Shown here: in pieces, positions 35,501 through 46,353 of the stretch
Position numbering within the stretch: position 1 is the first letter of the stretch
Layout of the letters: each line of letters opens with the position of its first letter
Assembly: GCF_030704535.1 (NCBI RefSeq)
Contig: NC_081818.1
Location: 6,086,501 to 6,150,500, forward strand
DNA: 64,000 nucleotides
DNA from: Vitis vinifera
Taxonomy: Eukaryota; Streptophyta; Magnoliopsida; Vitales; Vitaceae
Reading direction: 5' to 3'
Made by a program: the position numbers and the translations under genes
The notes under the pieces: model-generated
Databases searched by the model: none
Told to the model about the DNA's origin: nothing
What the model saw: only the letters and a program-made list of their open reading frames with translations

Positions 35501-36218
35501 AGGAGTCGGCCCCCATATAAAAGGATTAGTTTCCAAACAAATTGGGCTATGGTCAAAGGTCCATCTAGGAAGGGCCTCTTGAATATTTTGAGAGAAAAGA
35601 ATCCTACTCAGAAGAGAACAAAAACCTATCTAACCTCTTGCAAATAGGATCGACTTGCATGTTTGACCATGTAAAAGCCGCATTCCTAAGAGGGGGATCC
35701 AACAAACCACTTTCCCTTATAAACTCGTCAAAACACCTCATGTTGACTGTTAACCTAGAGTCACCCATCTTCTCAGATATCCTCCTGATCACATTAAAAT
35801 CCCCTCCTATACACCACCTTGGGAAAGTCAGACCATGTAGGTCTTGAAGCTCCATCCAAAAGTCCTTCCTCCACACTGCCTTATTCGGGCCATACACTGA
35901 GGTTAACCAAAAAAACCCTTCCTCATCAGAGTTCAATCTTACAGTAACAGAGAAGGATCCTAACACCTTCTCTGAACAATTGAACTTAACTGAATCCCAC
36001 AGGATCACAATCCCCCCCGACGCCCCACAAGCAGGAAGAGCAACCCAATCTAGACTTTTACCTTTCCAAACACTACTCACTGGCCTCCTATCCCAAATTT
36101 CACGCTTTGTTTCCTGAAGCATCACCACATCTGGGTTTTGAGTGCTTAAAAACCTTCTCACAGTCCTCCTTTTCTTCCTAGATCCTAAACCTCTTGTATT
36201 CCAACTTAAAATCTTCAT
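32552..36218 (-). pseudogene. LINE-2 ORF2: endonuclease, reverse transcriptase, zf-RVT (two lesions)
   Basis: Starts MKILSWNTRGLGSRKK at 36218. The endonuclease part shows QETK, YGPN and GGDFNVI. Its frame breaks near 35604, where one extra base after LDRFLFSSE shifts the reading; similarity to LINE-1 resumes in the next frame. About 120 bases on, a TGA at 35480-35482 stands where LINE-1 has tryptophan (ENMW). Past that, 975 codons stay open through reverse transcriptase ([29 protein letters not shown] near 34155) and the zf-RVT finger CILCKGNGESIDHLFLHC. Thus RT and finger are whole but the endonuclease is disconnected. Confidence 0.92.
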
Positions 36219-36255
36219 GAGAACAAAAACAACCCGACGCAACCCACACCCAGAA

Positions 36256-38538
36256 CTAATCCTCTCCTCGAGTTCCAGAGTCATTTTTCTTCTTTCTTCT
36301 GGAATAAACCTTGTCCGCAGAGAGAGCACTCCTGTTCTCTCCTTCCACACCTTTCCCATTATCCCTGACAATTCTAACCCTCAAACTCTCCAGAACCAAC
36401 TGAACCTTGACCATCTTCCGAGGCGTAAGCCCCTCAACCTGAAAACCTTCCAACGAGAGAGTGGAAGGTTCTTGCATTGGGAACGAAGCCTCACCTGAGA
36501 CACCACGCACCTCAAGGTTGCTGAGAGTTTCCCTAAGGAGAGGTCGGTCTTTAAATTTTTGGTTAGAGGTTTCTAGGGGAACCACCACACTTTCCGAACA
36601 GGATGCACCACCACGATGGTTGTCATTCACCACAGGAGAGATAAAAACAGACCCACGCTGAAAAGCGTAGCTTGACTCCAACGGAATCGAAGAAGAAGAG
36701 TGACAGCGAAAAGGGTGAACCAAAGAAACAGAGGTTTCGGGAATAAGATTTGGCTCAAAAGCCCCAGACAGAGGAAGATCTCGCTCAGATACAGCTGAGA
36801 AAGGAGTACGCACCTCATTGATCAATTTGCATTGCAGAATCCCCTCTTTTCCCTCTGTCTCGCCGGTAGAAACTTTGGATGTTTCCAAACCAGTGGAGAG
36901 ATCGCTCTTTCTGGAGTGAGATTTACCCCGAGAAGTGTCTCGATTTGTCTCCAGTGAGCCACCTCCTTCAAAGCTTCGCTTCGGGGAAGAAGACGCCTTC
37001 TCAAATCTCGGCGGCCCACTTCTTGCTCTGCGCCTTACGGAGACTGGAGATCCCTTCGGCTTTGACGACACTTGAAGAAGACCTTCCGACATTTTATTCT
37101 TTGCAGTGAGCCCTGGTCTTTGGAGCTTTGAAGACGAAGATACAGCTGGGCCGCCATTAGAGGATCCTTTATGGGCTGGACCCGCTATTGGCCCAAAATC
37201 CTTCGCCCCAAATTGGGCCCAATCATAACGGGCTTCAAAGACGTCTGGTGTTGGCCCGAAATTGCTTCCCGCCGTTGGGCCCAACACCCACCTTCCCTTT
37301 CCTTTCTCCCCCTTAGCCGATTTTGAATCTGAAGAACTAAAATGGAAACGATGACGAGGCATCCAGCTATGGTAGTCAATGGTCCTGTCAATAGCTCGTA
37401 GCCCCTCAACGATCTGTGGCTTCTGCAAGACGCAACTCCCGGCTGACCTCAGCTCGTCCTTGCTGCGATTCGACTCAGGCCTGATAGAGTCTCCTCCGTC
37501 ATCTTCTCCGCCATCTTCTCCGGTGACTGTAACTGCAACCATGTATGTCCAATCTCCATCTTCTACCTTTAATAGCGCTGGAAGCACGGCATTTGGAAGC
37601 ATCTCCACCCGCAATGTTACTTTCGTCAAATCAACAAACTTCAAGGATTTTCTCGCCACCTTCGTTACCCTCCCCCACTGCTGCAAAATGTGTCTCAACT
37701 GCACCTCATCCCACAGGTGGAAAGGGAGACCTCTTAGTTCCAGCCACCCCCGTCTAAATTTTCCATTAACGATTGAGTTCTCTTTTGGCGACCATCTCCT
37801 CAGACCAAAAACCTCTCCTCTCATTGTGAAACTACCTCGATCTTGAATCCACTGAGCTTTCCTTGCAGTTTCCACAAAAAAACACCCTTTGTAAGCAGAA
37901 ATGGGTGTTACAGACACCATTCCTTTCATCCCCACCCTTCTCGCTATAGCTTTTCCAACCTCACACCAGTCTCGTATTTTTCCTTTGCCTTCACAAACCA
38001 CAGCTCTTGCCCATTTTTCAACTGGCATCTCTGCACCATTCCTAGTTCCTTTCTTTGCAACCACATCAGCATAGGTCCTCTCACCTCTGTACATTCCTTT
38101 GCTCTCTTGAGGCTTTTTTTGCTTCTCATTCGAATCTCTTTCAGCTTGAACAGAGATCTCTTGGACTGAAACAATCACCTTCCTAAGGTTTTCCCACCCA
38201 TAGCCATTAACACCTCTTGGAACAACTAAGACCAAAGGTTTTCTCTTTGCAACGTATTCTGTGATTTTCATATATCTCCCTCTGCTATTAAAACATATCT
38301 CCATCAGATGAGTCCTAGTCTTGCCCCTCATTTTTCGAATGAAACCCCTGGAAGCCTCCAACTCCATAGCTTTCTCTAACTGCTCCACTAGCCAACCCGT
38401 CTCCTCCTCTCCAAAACCTAAAGAAACCACAAAACCTCGACTTCTCTCTGTTATTGAAATCCACGTTCCTCCATTGTAATCTTCAGACTTCACCTGGAAA
38501 ACCTTTCTCTCCACTACAACCGACTGATTTCGAATCAT
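36256..38538 (-). CDS. LINE-2 ORF1: DUF4283-type RNA-binding protein
   Basis: An open frame of 760 residues, homologous to the LINE-1 ORF1. It has [19 protein letters not shown] and [15 protein letters not shown] in the N-terminal third and a Ser-rich, probably disordered remainder. There is no zinc knuckle. The frame ends 37 bases before the ORF2 start. It is intact, so its protein could in principle still be made. Confidence 0.87.
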   Translation of the reverse strand: MIRNQSVVVERKVFQVKSEDYNGGTWISITERSRGFVVSLGFGEEETGWLVEQLEKAMELEASRGFIRKMRGKTRTHLMEICFNSRGRYMKITEYVAKRKPLVLVVPRGVNGYGWENLRKVIVSVQEISVQAERDSNEKQKKPQESKGMYRGERTYADVVAKKGTRNGAEMPVEKWARAVVCEGKGKIRDWCEVGKAIARRVGMKGMVSVTPISAYKGCFFVETARKAQWIQDRGSFTMRGEVFGLRRWSPKENSIVNGKFRRGWLELRGLPFHLWDEVQLRHILQQWGRVTKVARKSLKFVDLTKVTLRVEMLPNAVLPALLKVEDGDWTYMVAVTVTGEDGGEDDGGDSIRPESNRSKDELRSAGSCVLQKPQIVEGLRAIDRTIDYHSWMPRHRFHFSSSDSKSAKGEKGKGRWVLGPTAGSNFGPTPDVFEARYDWAQFGAKDFGPIAGPAHKGSSNGGPAVSSSSKLQRPGLTAKNKMSEGLLQVSSKPKGSPVSVRRRARSGPPRFEKASSSPKRSFEGGGSLETNRDTSRGKSHSRKSDLSTGLETSKVSTGETEGKEGILQCKLINEVRTPFSAVSERDLPLSGAFEPNLIPETSVSLVHPFRCHSSSSIPLESSYAFQRGSVFISPVVNDNHRGGASCSESVVVPLETSNQKFKDRPLLRETLSNLEVRGVSGEASFPMQEPSTLSLEGFQVEGLTPRKMVKVQLVLESLRVRIVRDNGKGVEGENRSALSADKVYSRRKKKNDSGTRGED

Positions 38539-38644
38539 CTTTTTAATAGGAGAAGCAGATCAATTTCACTTCGCATACCATTTCCAGACATTAGTAAGGA
38601 TACCTTCTCAGTAGTAACATCATTTGAAGGTGCAGCAAAACCTA

Positions 38645-38662
38645 CAGCCACTCCTCTATGTT
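38645..38662. repeat. LINE-2 target-site duplication, right
   Basis: Exact 18-base match to 32349-32366, adjoining the 5' end of LINE-2. Confidence 0.93.
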
Positions 38663-38863
38663 AGCCAACAAGTTTGTTAGACCAATAAGTTAGGTCACCC
38701 ATGGCCACCCACATTGCAGGGATAATGTTTTATTGGAATTTGGGGAAGAATTTTGAGTCAAATTAGCCATTTAATCCAACATAATATAGGTATTAGTATT
38801 TTGAAGAATAATTTATCCAGAATAAATTAACCTATGTTCAAATAAATTAAAGGGCTTATCCAG

Positions 38864-40780
38864 AATAATTTCTAATTTGCTATTAACAATGGAAAAAAAA
38901 ACTAACATCTATGTATTAAAAATTAAGGATTAATTTAATTTTTTTAAAAAACAAAATAATTCTGGAAAAGTTTAAGTCTATGTTAAAGAATTTCATCTAA
39001 ATATTCTTAAGCTAATTTTTGAATGTTACCGAAAAATGCATCCTCATCTCCAACATGCCATTGGTTAACCCTTTGAGAAGAAGAAACCCTAAGCAAAGCC
39101 TTGAAAGCAAACAGCTTTACCACCAGCCTCAGAATTTTCACGCCTGCAAACAATATTTGAATTTAATAAACGTGAGTTTAGGAATAAAATAGTTCCCACA
39201 AGCTTCTAGACAAGTTGCAAGTGACCCATATTATAAATCCAATCCAACAAGAACATGCAAAGAAGGAGGAGACTGATTTAACATAAAGATCCCAACAAAA
39301 TCATTATGGCACTCAGGTTTACTTTCTCTGTCGTCCCCTATGTGTTTCACTTTTGAGTTTTCAGGTACCCTGGTTGGTATGGTCATGTTAGTTTAGAGTT
39401 CCATCTGCTATAACAGTAGGGAGATTGAGGAGGACCATAGCTGAACACAAAACCTTCTTCTGTAAGTCTTAAGTTTAATTTTGATGGTTGCTCTTAAGAA
39501 ACCCAGGACAAGTGGGCATGGGTGAAGTTTCCTGAGATCATAGAGGAGAGGTGGATAGGGCTTTCTCAAATGTATTGGGGTGTGGTTGGCTAATGAAGCA
39601 GAGTTGCTAAATTTCTTAGAAGTCTGAAATTTGCTTCTCTAGGTTCTACAATTTAGTGCAAGGTGATTCAACCATAGCTATCCCTTGGGTTTCTCAGAAA
39701 AAGCAAGATCCTTAGGAATGCTACACCTAGTAGCACAAATTTTCAATTTATCTACAAAATAGTGCTATCCATTTAAATGAATCCCTTGCCTAGACAACTA
39801 AACTGTAAACAGGTTAACTAATCAAGGTGCTTCCTTGTGAGATGCCTTTGTTGGGGAGTTTCCCTAAACTTTGTACTTTGATTTGGTGTTGAACTTTAGT
39901 TATTTTTAATATTTTGGTTTCACTCTTGAGGTTTGCAGTTCAGCTGTATTTTGTTGATTCAATTAAATTAGATACTCATACATTTTATTTCTTGGAGGAG
40001 AACTCAGGTTTGCAGTTCAACTGTATTTTGTTGATTCAATTAAATTAGATACTCATACATTTTCTTTCTTGGAGGAGAACTCATCCTTTCATGTTCTCTT
40101 TTGATCATTAATCAACAAATTCTTTTGCTTGCAATTGAGAAGACAACAAGTGTTATGAGTTGTCATTGCCCTTCAAATGTAGTTATTTTCTGATAGGCAA
40201 ATAATATGATTTTATAAACAATTGCCAAAGTGATGGCACACCATAGTACATAGGATGTATAAAATGAGCGTCAAGAGGCACAAGCAAGAGATAACACAAA
40301 AACAACATATCTCTTAGCAACAACCCAACCAATCAACAAAATCATTTAAAGACAAAACCTATATCTATATACCTGTTCACCCACAAAAATTAATATCTAA
40401 GAAAAGAACTTTTCATGGCTTGATCAGATTGCTCCTCATGGTCAAAAGACCTTTTATTCCTTTCTTTACATATGGTCTAAAAGATGCACACTGGAGCTAC
40501 TCTCCAAACCTTCTTGCGTCTTTTACCCACAAAGGATCCATGCCACCCTAACTAAGTCCCTTTAACCATCACAACTTACACCCAATGAACACCAAAAAGA
40601 GTAAAAAACAAAGCAATTGACAAAGGACACTTGTCCTAGAACAATGGAGAGGGATGTGATCAATGGATTCTTCCTCGACTTTACTAAAAAAATATCCATT
40701 GACCAAAGGCCATCCTCTTCTCTTAAGCTGCTCTAAGGTTAACAACTCCCCCCTAACTAACCTCCCAAGTGAAAATTTCA
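38864..40780. repeat. Local duplication, unit 1 (partner 41690-44641)
   Basis: Direct repeat with a partner about 2.8-3.8 kb to the right. Shared landmarks include aataatttctaa...gctattaacaat at the left, ctccaacatgccattggtta, and the LINE remnant at the right. The partner carries two additional segments (about 41852-42539 and 42785-43235) not found here. Much is non-coding. Confidence 0.85.
39931..40084. repeat. Tandem duplication of a 77-base unit
   Basis: Unit 39931-40007 is followed directly by 40008-40084; both read gtttgcagttca then gctg or actg tattttgttgattc and run to ggaggagaactca. The duplicated partner region (about 43876-43950) has a single unit, so the doubling arose after the local duplication or was lost there. 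Confidence 0.93.
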
Positions 40781-40796
40781 CTTTAGAAAACACCCT
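40184..40796 (-). mobile_element. LINE remnant: 3' end with zf-RVT fragment (copy a)
   Basis: On the - strand, an open stretch reads FSLGRLVRGELLTLEQLKRR then NGYFFSKVEEESIDHIPLHC, the C-terminal zf-RVT region of a plant LINE that differs from LINE-1 and LINE-2. The 3' end on the left (tattttctgataggcaaataata) looks like a LINE tail. Most of the element is missing. It is the shorter twin of the remnant at 44050. Confidence 0.8.
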
Positions 40797-41689
40797 TGTT
40801 TGGCTCCTAAAACCCCTTGGGTGCCTCCTCTATATACACTACTAGGAAAATTCCAGAGTACTTCCTTCGGTACTGTACCGAAATGTTTTGAAGCCATTGG
40901 ATGTACAAGATTACATCTTGGCCATCCATTTGAAAAAAAATTTCCACTTAACCGGTTAAGAGAAGAACCGGTTGTGGCCTTCCACTCTCTTCTCCTTTAA
41001 TTTCTTCTTCCTCCGTTCTCAATAATTTTGGGTTTAAATAAAATAAAGATGAGATAAAAAGAAAATTGGAAAAAAAAATTGATATAAAATTTGAAAGCAT
41101 ATTTATTAACAAAAAAAATTCATCATATATCATAACTATATTATTTTATTTTTAACAAATTATTAAACATTTAAATTTGACATAAAAACAAATATGATAA
41201 TATTTTAATATGAAATGAGTATTTGCATTATAATTCAATATTTTGATAATCATGTGTAAAGCTTAAGTAATTAGACCATCCTAATTTTTTTTTACTCTCC
41301 AAATTTTACATGTTTTGAATTTAATGTTTTTAAATTAAAATTACAATAAAATAAATTACTAATACTCTTTTGAGTAACTGATGATAGTATTTTCAAAAAT
41401 AAATTTATAATTTCAAAAAAAATTTAAAACTAAAAATCGATATGAAAAATGGAATGATCTTGACTCTTTGGATTAAGTTTTGATAGTCTCATTTGAAAAC
41501 CAATTGACATTTAATGAGGGTAGATTAAGCTTTTTATGACATTTAACCACTATCATCCAAGTGACCCATCCTAGGCTTAATATCAACATTATTATATCCT
41601 AACGGTATAATGACATTAAAGAAAAAGCCATCAAATGTTGAATATTAATTAACCATTCGTGCTCAGTATACACCCCTGTTGCTTATTCA
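40797..41689. other. AT-rich spacer with a short repeat shared with 47638-47690
   Basis: The first ~55 bases (tttggctcctaaaaccccttgggtgcctcctct...ctactaggaaaa) recur at 47638-47690 just upstream of the kelch-like gene's start; they may be part of a LINE 3' region. The remainder is AT-rich and shows no gene. Confidence 0.5.
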
Positions 41690-44641
41690 TAATAATTTCT
41701 AACTCGCTATTAACAATAGAAGAAAAAACTAACATCTATGGATTAAAATTAAGGATTAATTTATTTTTTTTTAAACAAAATAATTCAGGATAAGTTTAAG
41801 TCTATTTTAAATAATTTTATCTAAATATTCTTAAGCTAACTTTTGAATGTTGTTATTAAGTGACTAGATTCAAGGATTGAAATATATGTGAGAAAGGAAA
41901 AAGGATGCTTTATCCCTCGTCCAAGCCGTGCTTCTGAGCTTCGTGGACACACTTAGTCAATTCAACTTAATGCACATAAGCCTCCATTGTCAAGCACGTC
42001 CAAAGCCTAGCCCACCAAATGGCGTCTAAGAATTCATCACATTCTGATGAGTTTTGAGTTCTCAAATGGACAGTTTGGATGGTATACCCCTTTGAGAAAA
42101 GGCCCAAAATAACCTTAGACACCCGATTGTCATCATACCATGACATTGTTTACACTATACAGAAAGTACTGGTACTTCAAGCTCATGCCAGTTCAAACCA
42201 CAAGCAGGGTCCATTAGTTCCTGGGCCTTTAGCATTTTCCTGGTTCTTCAGAGCAAATGCATCCTTTGCAAGCCTTTTTAACACAAATGGGCAATCTATA
42301 ACTTACAACCAAGCACAGGACATAATAAAAATTACCTACATTGAAATAGGAAGGATCAAATCCCATGGAACCATTGAAAAACCAAAGGAACTTTCTCACG
42401 TTCAGTAAACAAACTAGAAAATAGTACTCTATGTGACACATGACTTCCCATGTACACCATGTACAATAAACAGATAAAAAAATTAATGTGTCATGCGCAC
42501 ACAAAAAAGAACAAACAGTCTGCTTATACAGTCCTAGAAACATCTTCATCTCCAACATGCCATTGGTTAAACCTTTTGAGAAGAAACTCTAAACAAAGCC
42601 CTGAAAGGAGACAACTTTACCACCAACCTCAGAATTTTCGCGCCTGCAAACAATATTTGAATTTAAGAAATGTGAGTTTAGGAATAAAATAGTTTCCACA
42701 CCCTTCTCGACAACTCGCAAGTGACCCATATTATAAATCCAATCCAACAAGATCATGCAAACAAGAAGGAGACTAATTATTAAAACACAAAGATGACAGA
42801 TTGCCATTAATTGACAACTAACCATGAACCCATGGCTGGCCATATCAACAGAGACAATTCTTTTAGGTATGATTTCCATTTCATTTTTTATCAAAATCAT
42901 CAAGACAACTTTTACTTGAAATCATTATAATTCCTTTCAGAAGGGTCAATCATGGAAGGCTGGAATAGGATTTTTTCATGATTATACCAGATTATCAGTG
43001 AAATACTTTACATATTATTCCACTGCTATTTGTTGATATCTGCATCCAAGATTCATTACTAAACATTGGTTTTATAATACATTTTAGAGCACATTTTTCA
43101 CATCCAGGGCTTTGGAAAGTCTGGCAGAAGCAGGAATGTTCAGAGTGTAATTACAATTATTCTTCTTTGGGTGATTTGGCTAGAGAGAAATGCCATTTTT
43201 TTATAATTATTATTATTTTTTAAATATTTTGATAAACAGATCCAAACAAAATCATTATGGCACTCAGGTGTACTTTCTCTGTCCACTATCTCTTTCACTT
43301 CCGACTTTTCAGGTACCCTGGTTGGCATGGTCAAGTTAGTTTAAAGTTCCATCTGCTACAGCAGTAGGGAGATTGAGGATGATCATAGCTGAGCACAAAA
43401 CTTTCTTCCGTAATTCTTAAGTTTAATTTTGATGGTTGCTCTTAGGAAACCCAGGATAAGTGGGTATTGGTGGAGTTTTCTGAGAGGAGAAGTGGATAGG
43501 GCTTTCTCAAATGTATTGGGGCGTGGTTGGCTAATGAGGCAGAGCCACTAAATTGCTTAGAAGTCTGACATTTGCTTCTTTGGGTTCTACAATTTAGTGC
43601 AAGGTGATTCAACCATGGTTATCTCTTGGGTTTCTCAGAAAAAGCAAGATCCTTAGGAATGCTACACCTAGTAGCACAAATTTTCAATTTATCTACAAAG
43701 TTGTGCTATCCATTTAGATGGATCCCTTGCCTAGACAACTAAACTGTAAACAGGCTAACTAATCAAGGTGCTTCCTTGTGAGATGCCTTTGTTGGGGAGT
43801 TTCCCTAAACTTCGTACTTTGATTTTGGTGTTCAACTTTAGTTATTTTTAGTGTTTTTGTTTCACCCTTGAGTTTTGTAGTTCAGCTGTATTTTGTTGAT
43901 TCAATTGAATTAGATACTCATACATTTTCTTTCTCGGAGGAGAACTTATCATTTCATGTTCTCTTTTGATCATTAATCAACAAATTCTTTTGCTTGCAAT
44001 TGAGAAGACAACAAGTATTATGAGTTGTCATTGCTCTTCAAATGTAGGTATTTTCTGATAGGCAAATAATATGATTTTATAAACAAATGCCAAAGTGATG
44101 GCGCACCATAGTACACAGGATGTATAGAATGAGCGTCAAGAGGCACAAGCAAGAGATAACACAAAAACAACCTATCCCTTAGCAACAACCCAACCAATCA
44201 ACAAAATCATTTGAAGACAGAACGTATATCTATATACATCTTCACCCATAAAAATAAATATCTAAGAAAAGAACTTTTCAAGGCTGGATCAGATTGCTCC
44301 TCATGTTCAAAAGACCTTTTATTCCTTTCTTTCCATATGGTCTAAAAGATGCACACTGAAGCTGCTCTCCAAACCTTCTTGCGTCTTTTACCCACAAAGG
44401 ATCCATGCCACCCTAAGTCCCTTTAACCATCATAGCTTACACCCAATGAACACCAAACTGAGTAAAAAGCAAAGCAATTGACAAAGGACACTTGTCTTAG
44501 CACAATGGAGAGGGATGTGATCAATGGATTCTCCCTCGACTTTACTAAAAAAATATCCATTGACCAAAGGCCGCCCTCTTCTCTTAAGCTGCTCTAAGGT
44601 CAACAACTCCCCCCTAACTAACCTCCCAAATGAAAATTTTA
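41690..44641. repeat. Local duplication, unit 2 (partner 38864-40780)
   Basis: Same orientation as unit 1, with extra segments at about 41852-42539 and 42785-43235. No gene is recognised in the extra segments; one short frame (42079-42408) has no family features. The right end is the zf-RVT fragment of a LINE remnant. Confidence 0.83.
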
Positions 44642-45560
44642 CTATTCTGGACATACAATTCTAGAAAGCTAAGCTCATTAATTTTAATTCTAGACATACA
44701 ATTCCTTCTTCTATGAGCATTAATCATTTTATGGAAGAACTTAGGGTTTCTATTCCCCCCTCCATGAGGTTGCTTAAAAAAGAATCCACTCAAATTATTC
44801 CTCCCTAGCTGTCCCCACCTAATTCTTCTCATAAGAAAGGACCCCTTCTCTCTCCTTTAAATCCCAAAGATCCATCTCAATGAAGGTCATCTTCCTAAGA
44901 ATCCTAACTGAAACATTGTTGAACACCTCTTTTATTCCAAATTTTCAAATCAGATTTCATCACCTTCAGTTTCGCAGCCAAGATGAAGCTATAATAAGAT
45001 CCTCTAAAATTGTATACCATCCCTCATCCCTTAAAGGGGTCTTTAAAACCCTCCTCCTTCAGCCACATTTTGTTCTAATACCTCCTTGATCCTCTAATCT
45101 GCCCCAACTCCTTATCAAAGGCCTCTTTAAAATCAAAGAGAATGAGAGCATCCCCAAACAAAGATAGCTTCATACCACCATTCAAGCTCCAGGTCCTTGC
45201 AGCCCACCTCTTCAAAGAGGGCAATTCTGGAGCTGAATCAGAAAAATCCCCTCTTCTCTCCACTAAACAACGCTTCAAAAGCTCCTCCCTAAGCTGCACA
45301 TCCTTGACTCCTAGCTGAAACCAAACCGCCTCATCCATCACACTGTAAAACTTCATAGCCATCTTTGCAGATGACCACTCTCAGATAAAACTAGCTTACT
45401 GCACCCTTTCAACATACTCTCATACACCGGCACTTGCTTTGCACTTTGAAAGGAGAGAGTCACTCCAAGATCCTGAAGCTTCCTGGCTAAAGTGGACAAG
45501 CCCTCCCTTCCTATAGGAAAAATCAATGTAGACCTCTTAGCCTCTACAGATTTAGCTTAA
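44046..45560 (-). mobile_element. LINE remnant with the RT core deleted (copy b)
   Basis: Reading the - strand from the right: a DUF4283-like piece (45362-45075, LPSLKRWAARTWSLNGG, LFGDALILFDFK), then a linker typical of LINE ORF2 (about 45070-44840), then the start of the reverse transcriptase (NRNPKFFHKMINAHRRRN, about 44750), and then directly the zf-RVT finger (44654-44430, ESIDHIPLHC). The catalytic RT centre, the endonuclease and several hundred codons are missing, and stops interrupt the rest. It is a dead, internally deleted element of a family different from LINE-1 and LINE-2. Its right border is uncertain. Confidence 0.78.
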
Positions 45561-46130
45561 CATTGAATCAATCCTCCTTCCCCGTTAGTTAGAGCGGCTT
45601 TCCAGCCCTAAGGACCTCCCACCTTCAATCTAAACCTTGCAAGTCTTCTTCCCATCCACTTCCCTATAACAAGATTACACACCATCCAACACACAGGCCA
45701 AGCTCACCTCACCAGATCTAATCCAGTTAGAAATACCTCTTCCCCCACAATTCTACCATGAAAACATCCCTTTATCACCTCAACGACAACTTCAAAAGAC
45801 TTGAAGTCCACTGCAAACCATCTCTTCTTTCCTTTCTTCATTTCTTACATTTTTCAATCTCTAGCTCTCTCTTGTAACTCCATATTCTTTACACAATTCT
45901 TCAAGAGCCCTTTGTGAAACATTATTCGAGACACCAATCTTACTACTGGCATCCATCCTAATGCCATAGGACTTCCGTACTGATAGCAAACTAAAGCCGG
46001 ATTTGTTCAAAAGTAGGAATGAGCTTATTTAGAAAATAAAACAAGCAGATTCATGTGCTTGCATAAATTCAGTTGCAGAATTAGACTTACCAAGATTATG
46101 GTTAACGATTCAAACTAAATCATATCAGGG
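45561..46130. other. Intergenic, possibly more LINE remnant
   Basis: Pyrimidine-rich + strand like the LINE remnant next to it, but no motif can be read. No gene is supported. Confidence 0.4.
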
Positions 46131-46134
46131 AGTG

Positions 46135-46345
46135 ATTCCGATTTTCGAGCAGTCAATGTATATTCATTTCAAAATGTGAGCATAGGAAAGCAAACAAAAC
46201 GATTATAGTTTTTAGGCGGTCAATGGGGCAAAATGAATATTACCTTTCAACATGCGAGCATAGGAAAGCAAACAAAACAATTACAATTTTCAAGCAGTCC
46301 ATGTGGCTTTACATTTCAAAATGTAAGCATAGCAAAGCAAACGGA
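46135..46345. repeat. Three imperfect tandem units of about 65-80 bases
   Basis: Each unit contains a phrase like ttttcgagcagtcaatg, then atttcaaaatgtgagcataggaaagcaaacaaaac. They start near 46141, 46207 and 46284, differ by small changes, and end a few bases before the stop codon end of the kelch-like gene, i.e. in its 3' flank. Confidence 0.85.
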
Positions 46346-46353
46346 AGAGGCAC

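Larger units (their letters stand above)
32367..38644 (-). mobile_element. L1-type LINE retrotransposon (LINE-2)
   Basis: A full-length element of about 6278 bases, - strand, with a 15-base A tail (seen as T at 32367-32381), ORF2 (32552-36218), a 37-base spacer, ORF1 (36256-38538) and a short 5' leader. An 18-bp target-site duplication flanks it. It is of the same family as LINE-1, with matching domain order and 3' end (gat..gaaac... then ttatattaataaaag), but clearly diverged in protein sequence. ORF2 carries one frameshift and one stop. Confidence 0.95.

Noticed and set aside
37379-37846. 155-residue + strand frame
   Set aside because: Antisense shadow of LINE-2 ORF1; no independent support.
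39931-40084. CRISPR-like direct repeats
   Set aside because: Two abutting 77-base units with no spacers, in a plant genome.
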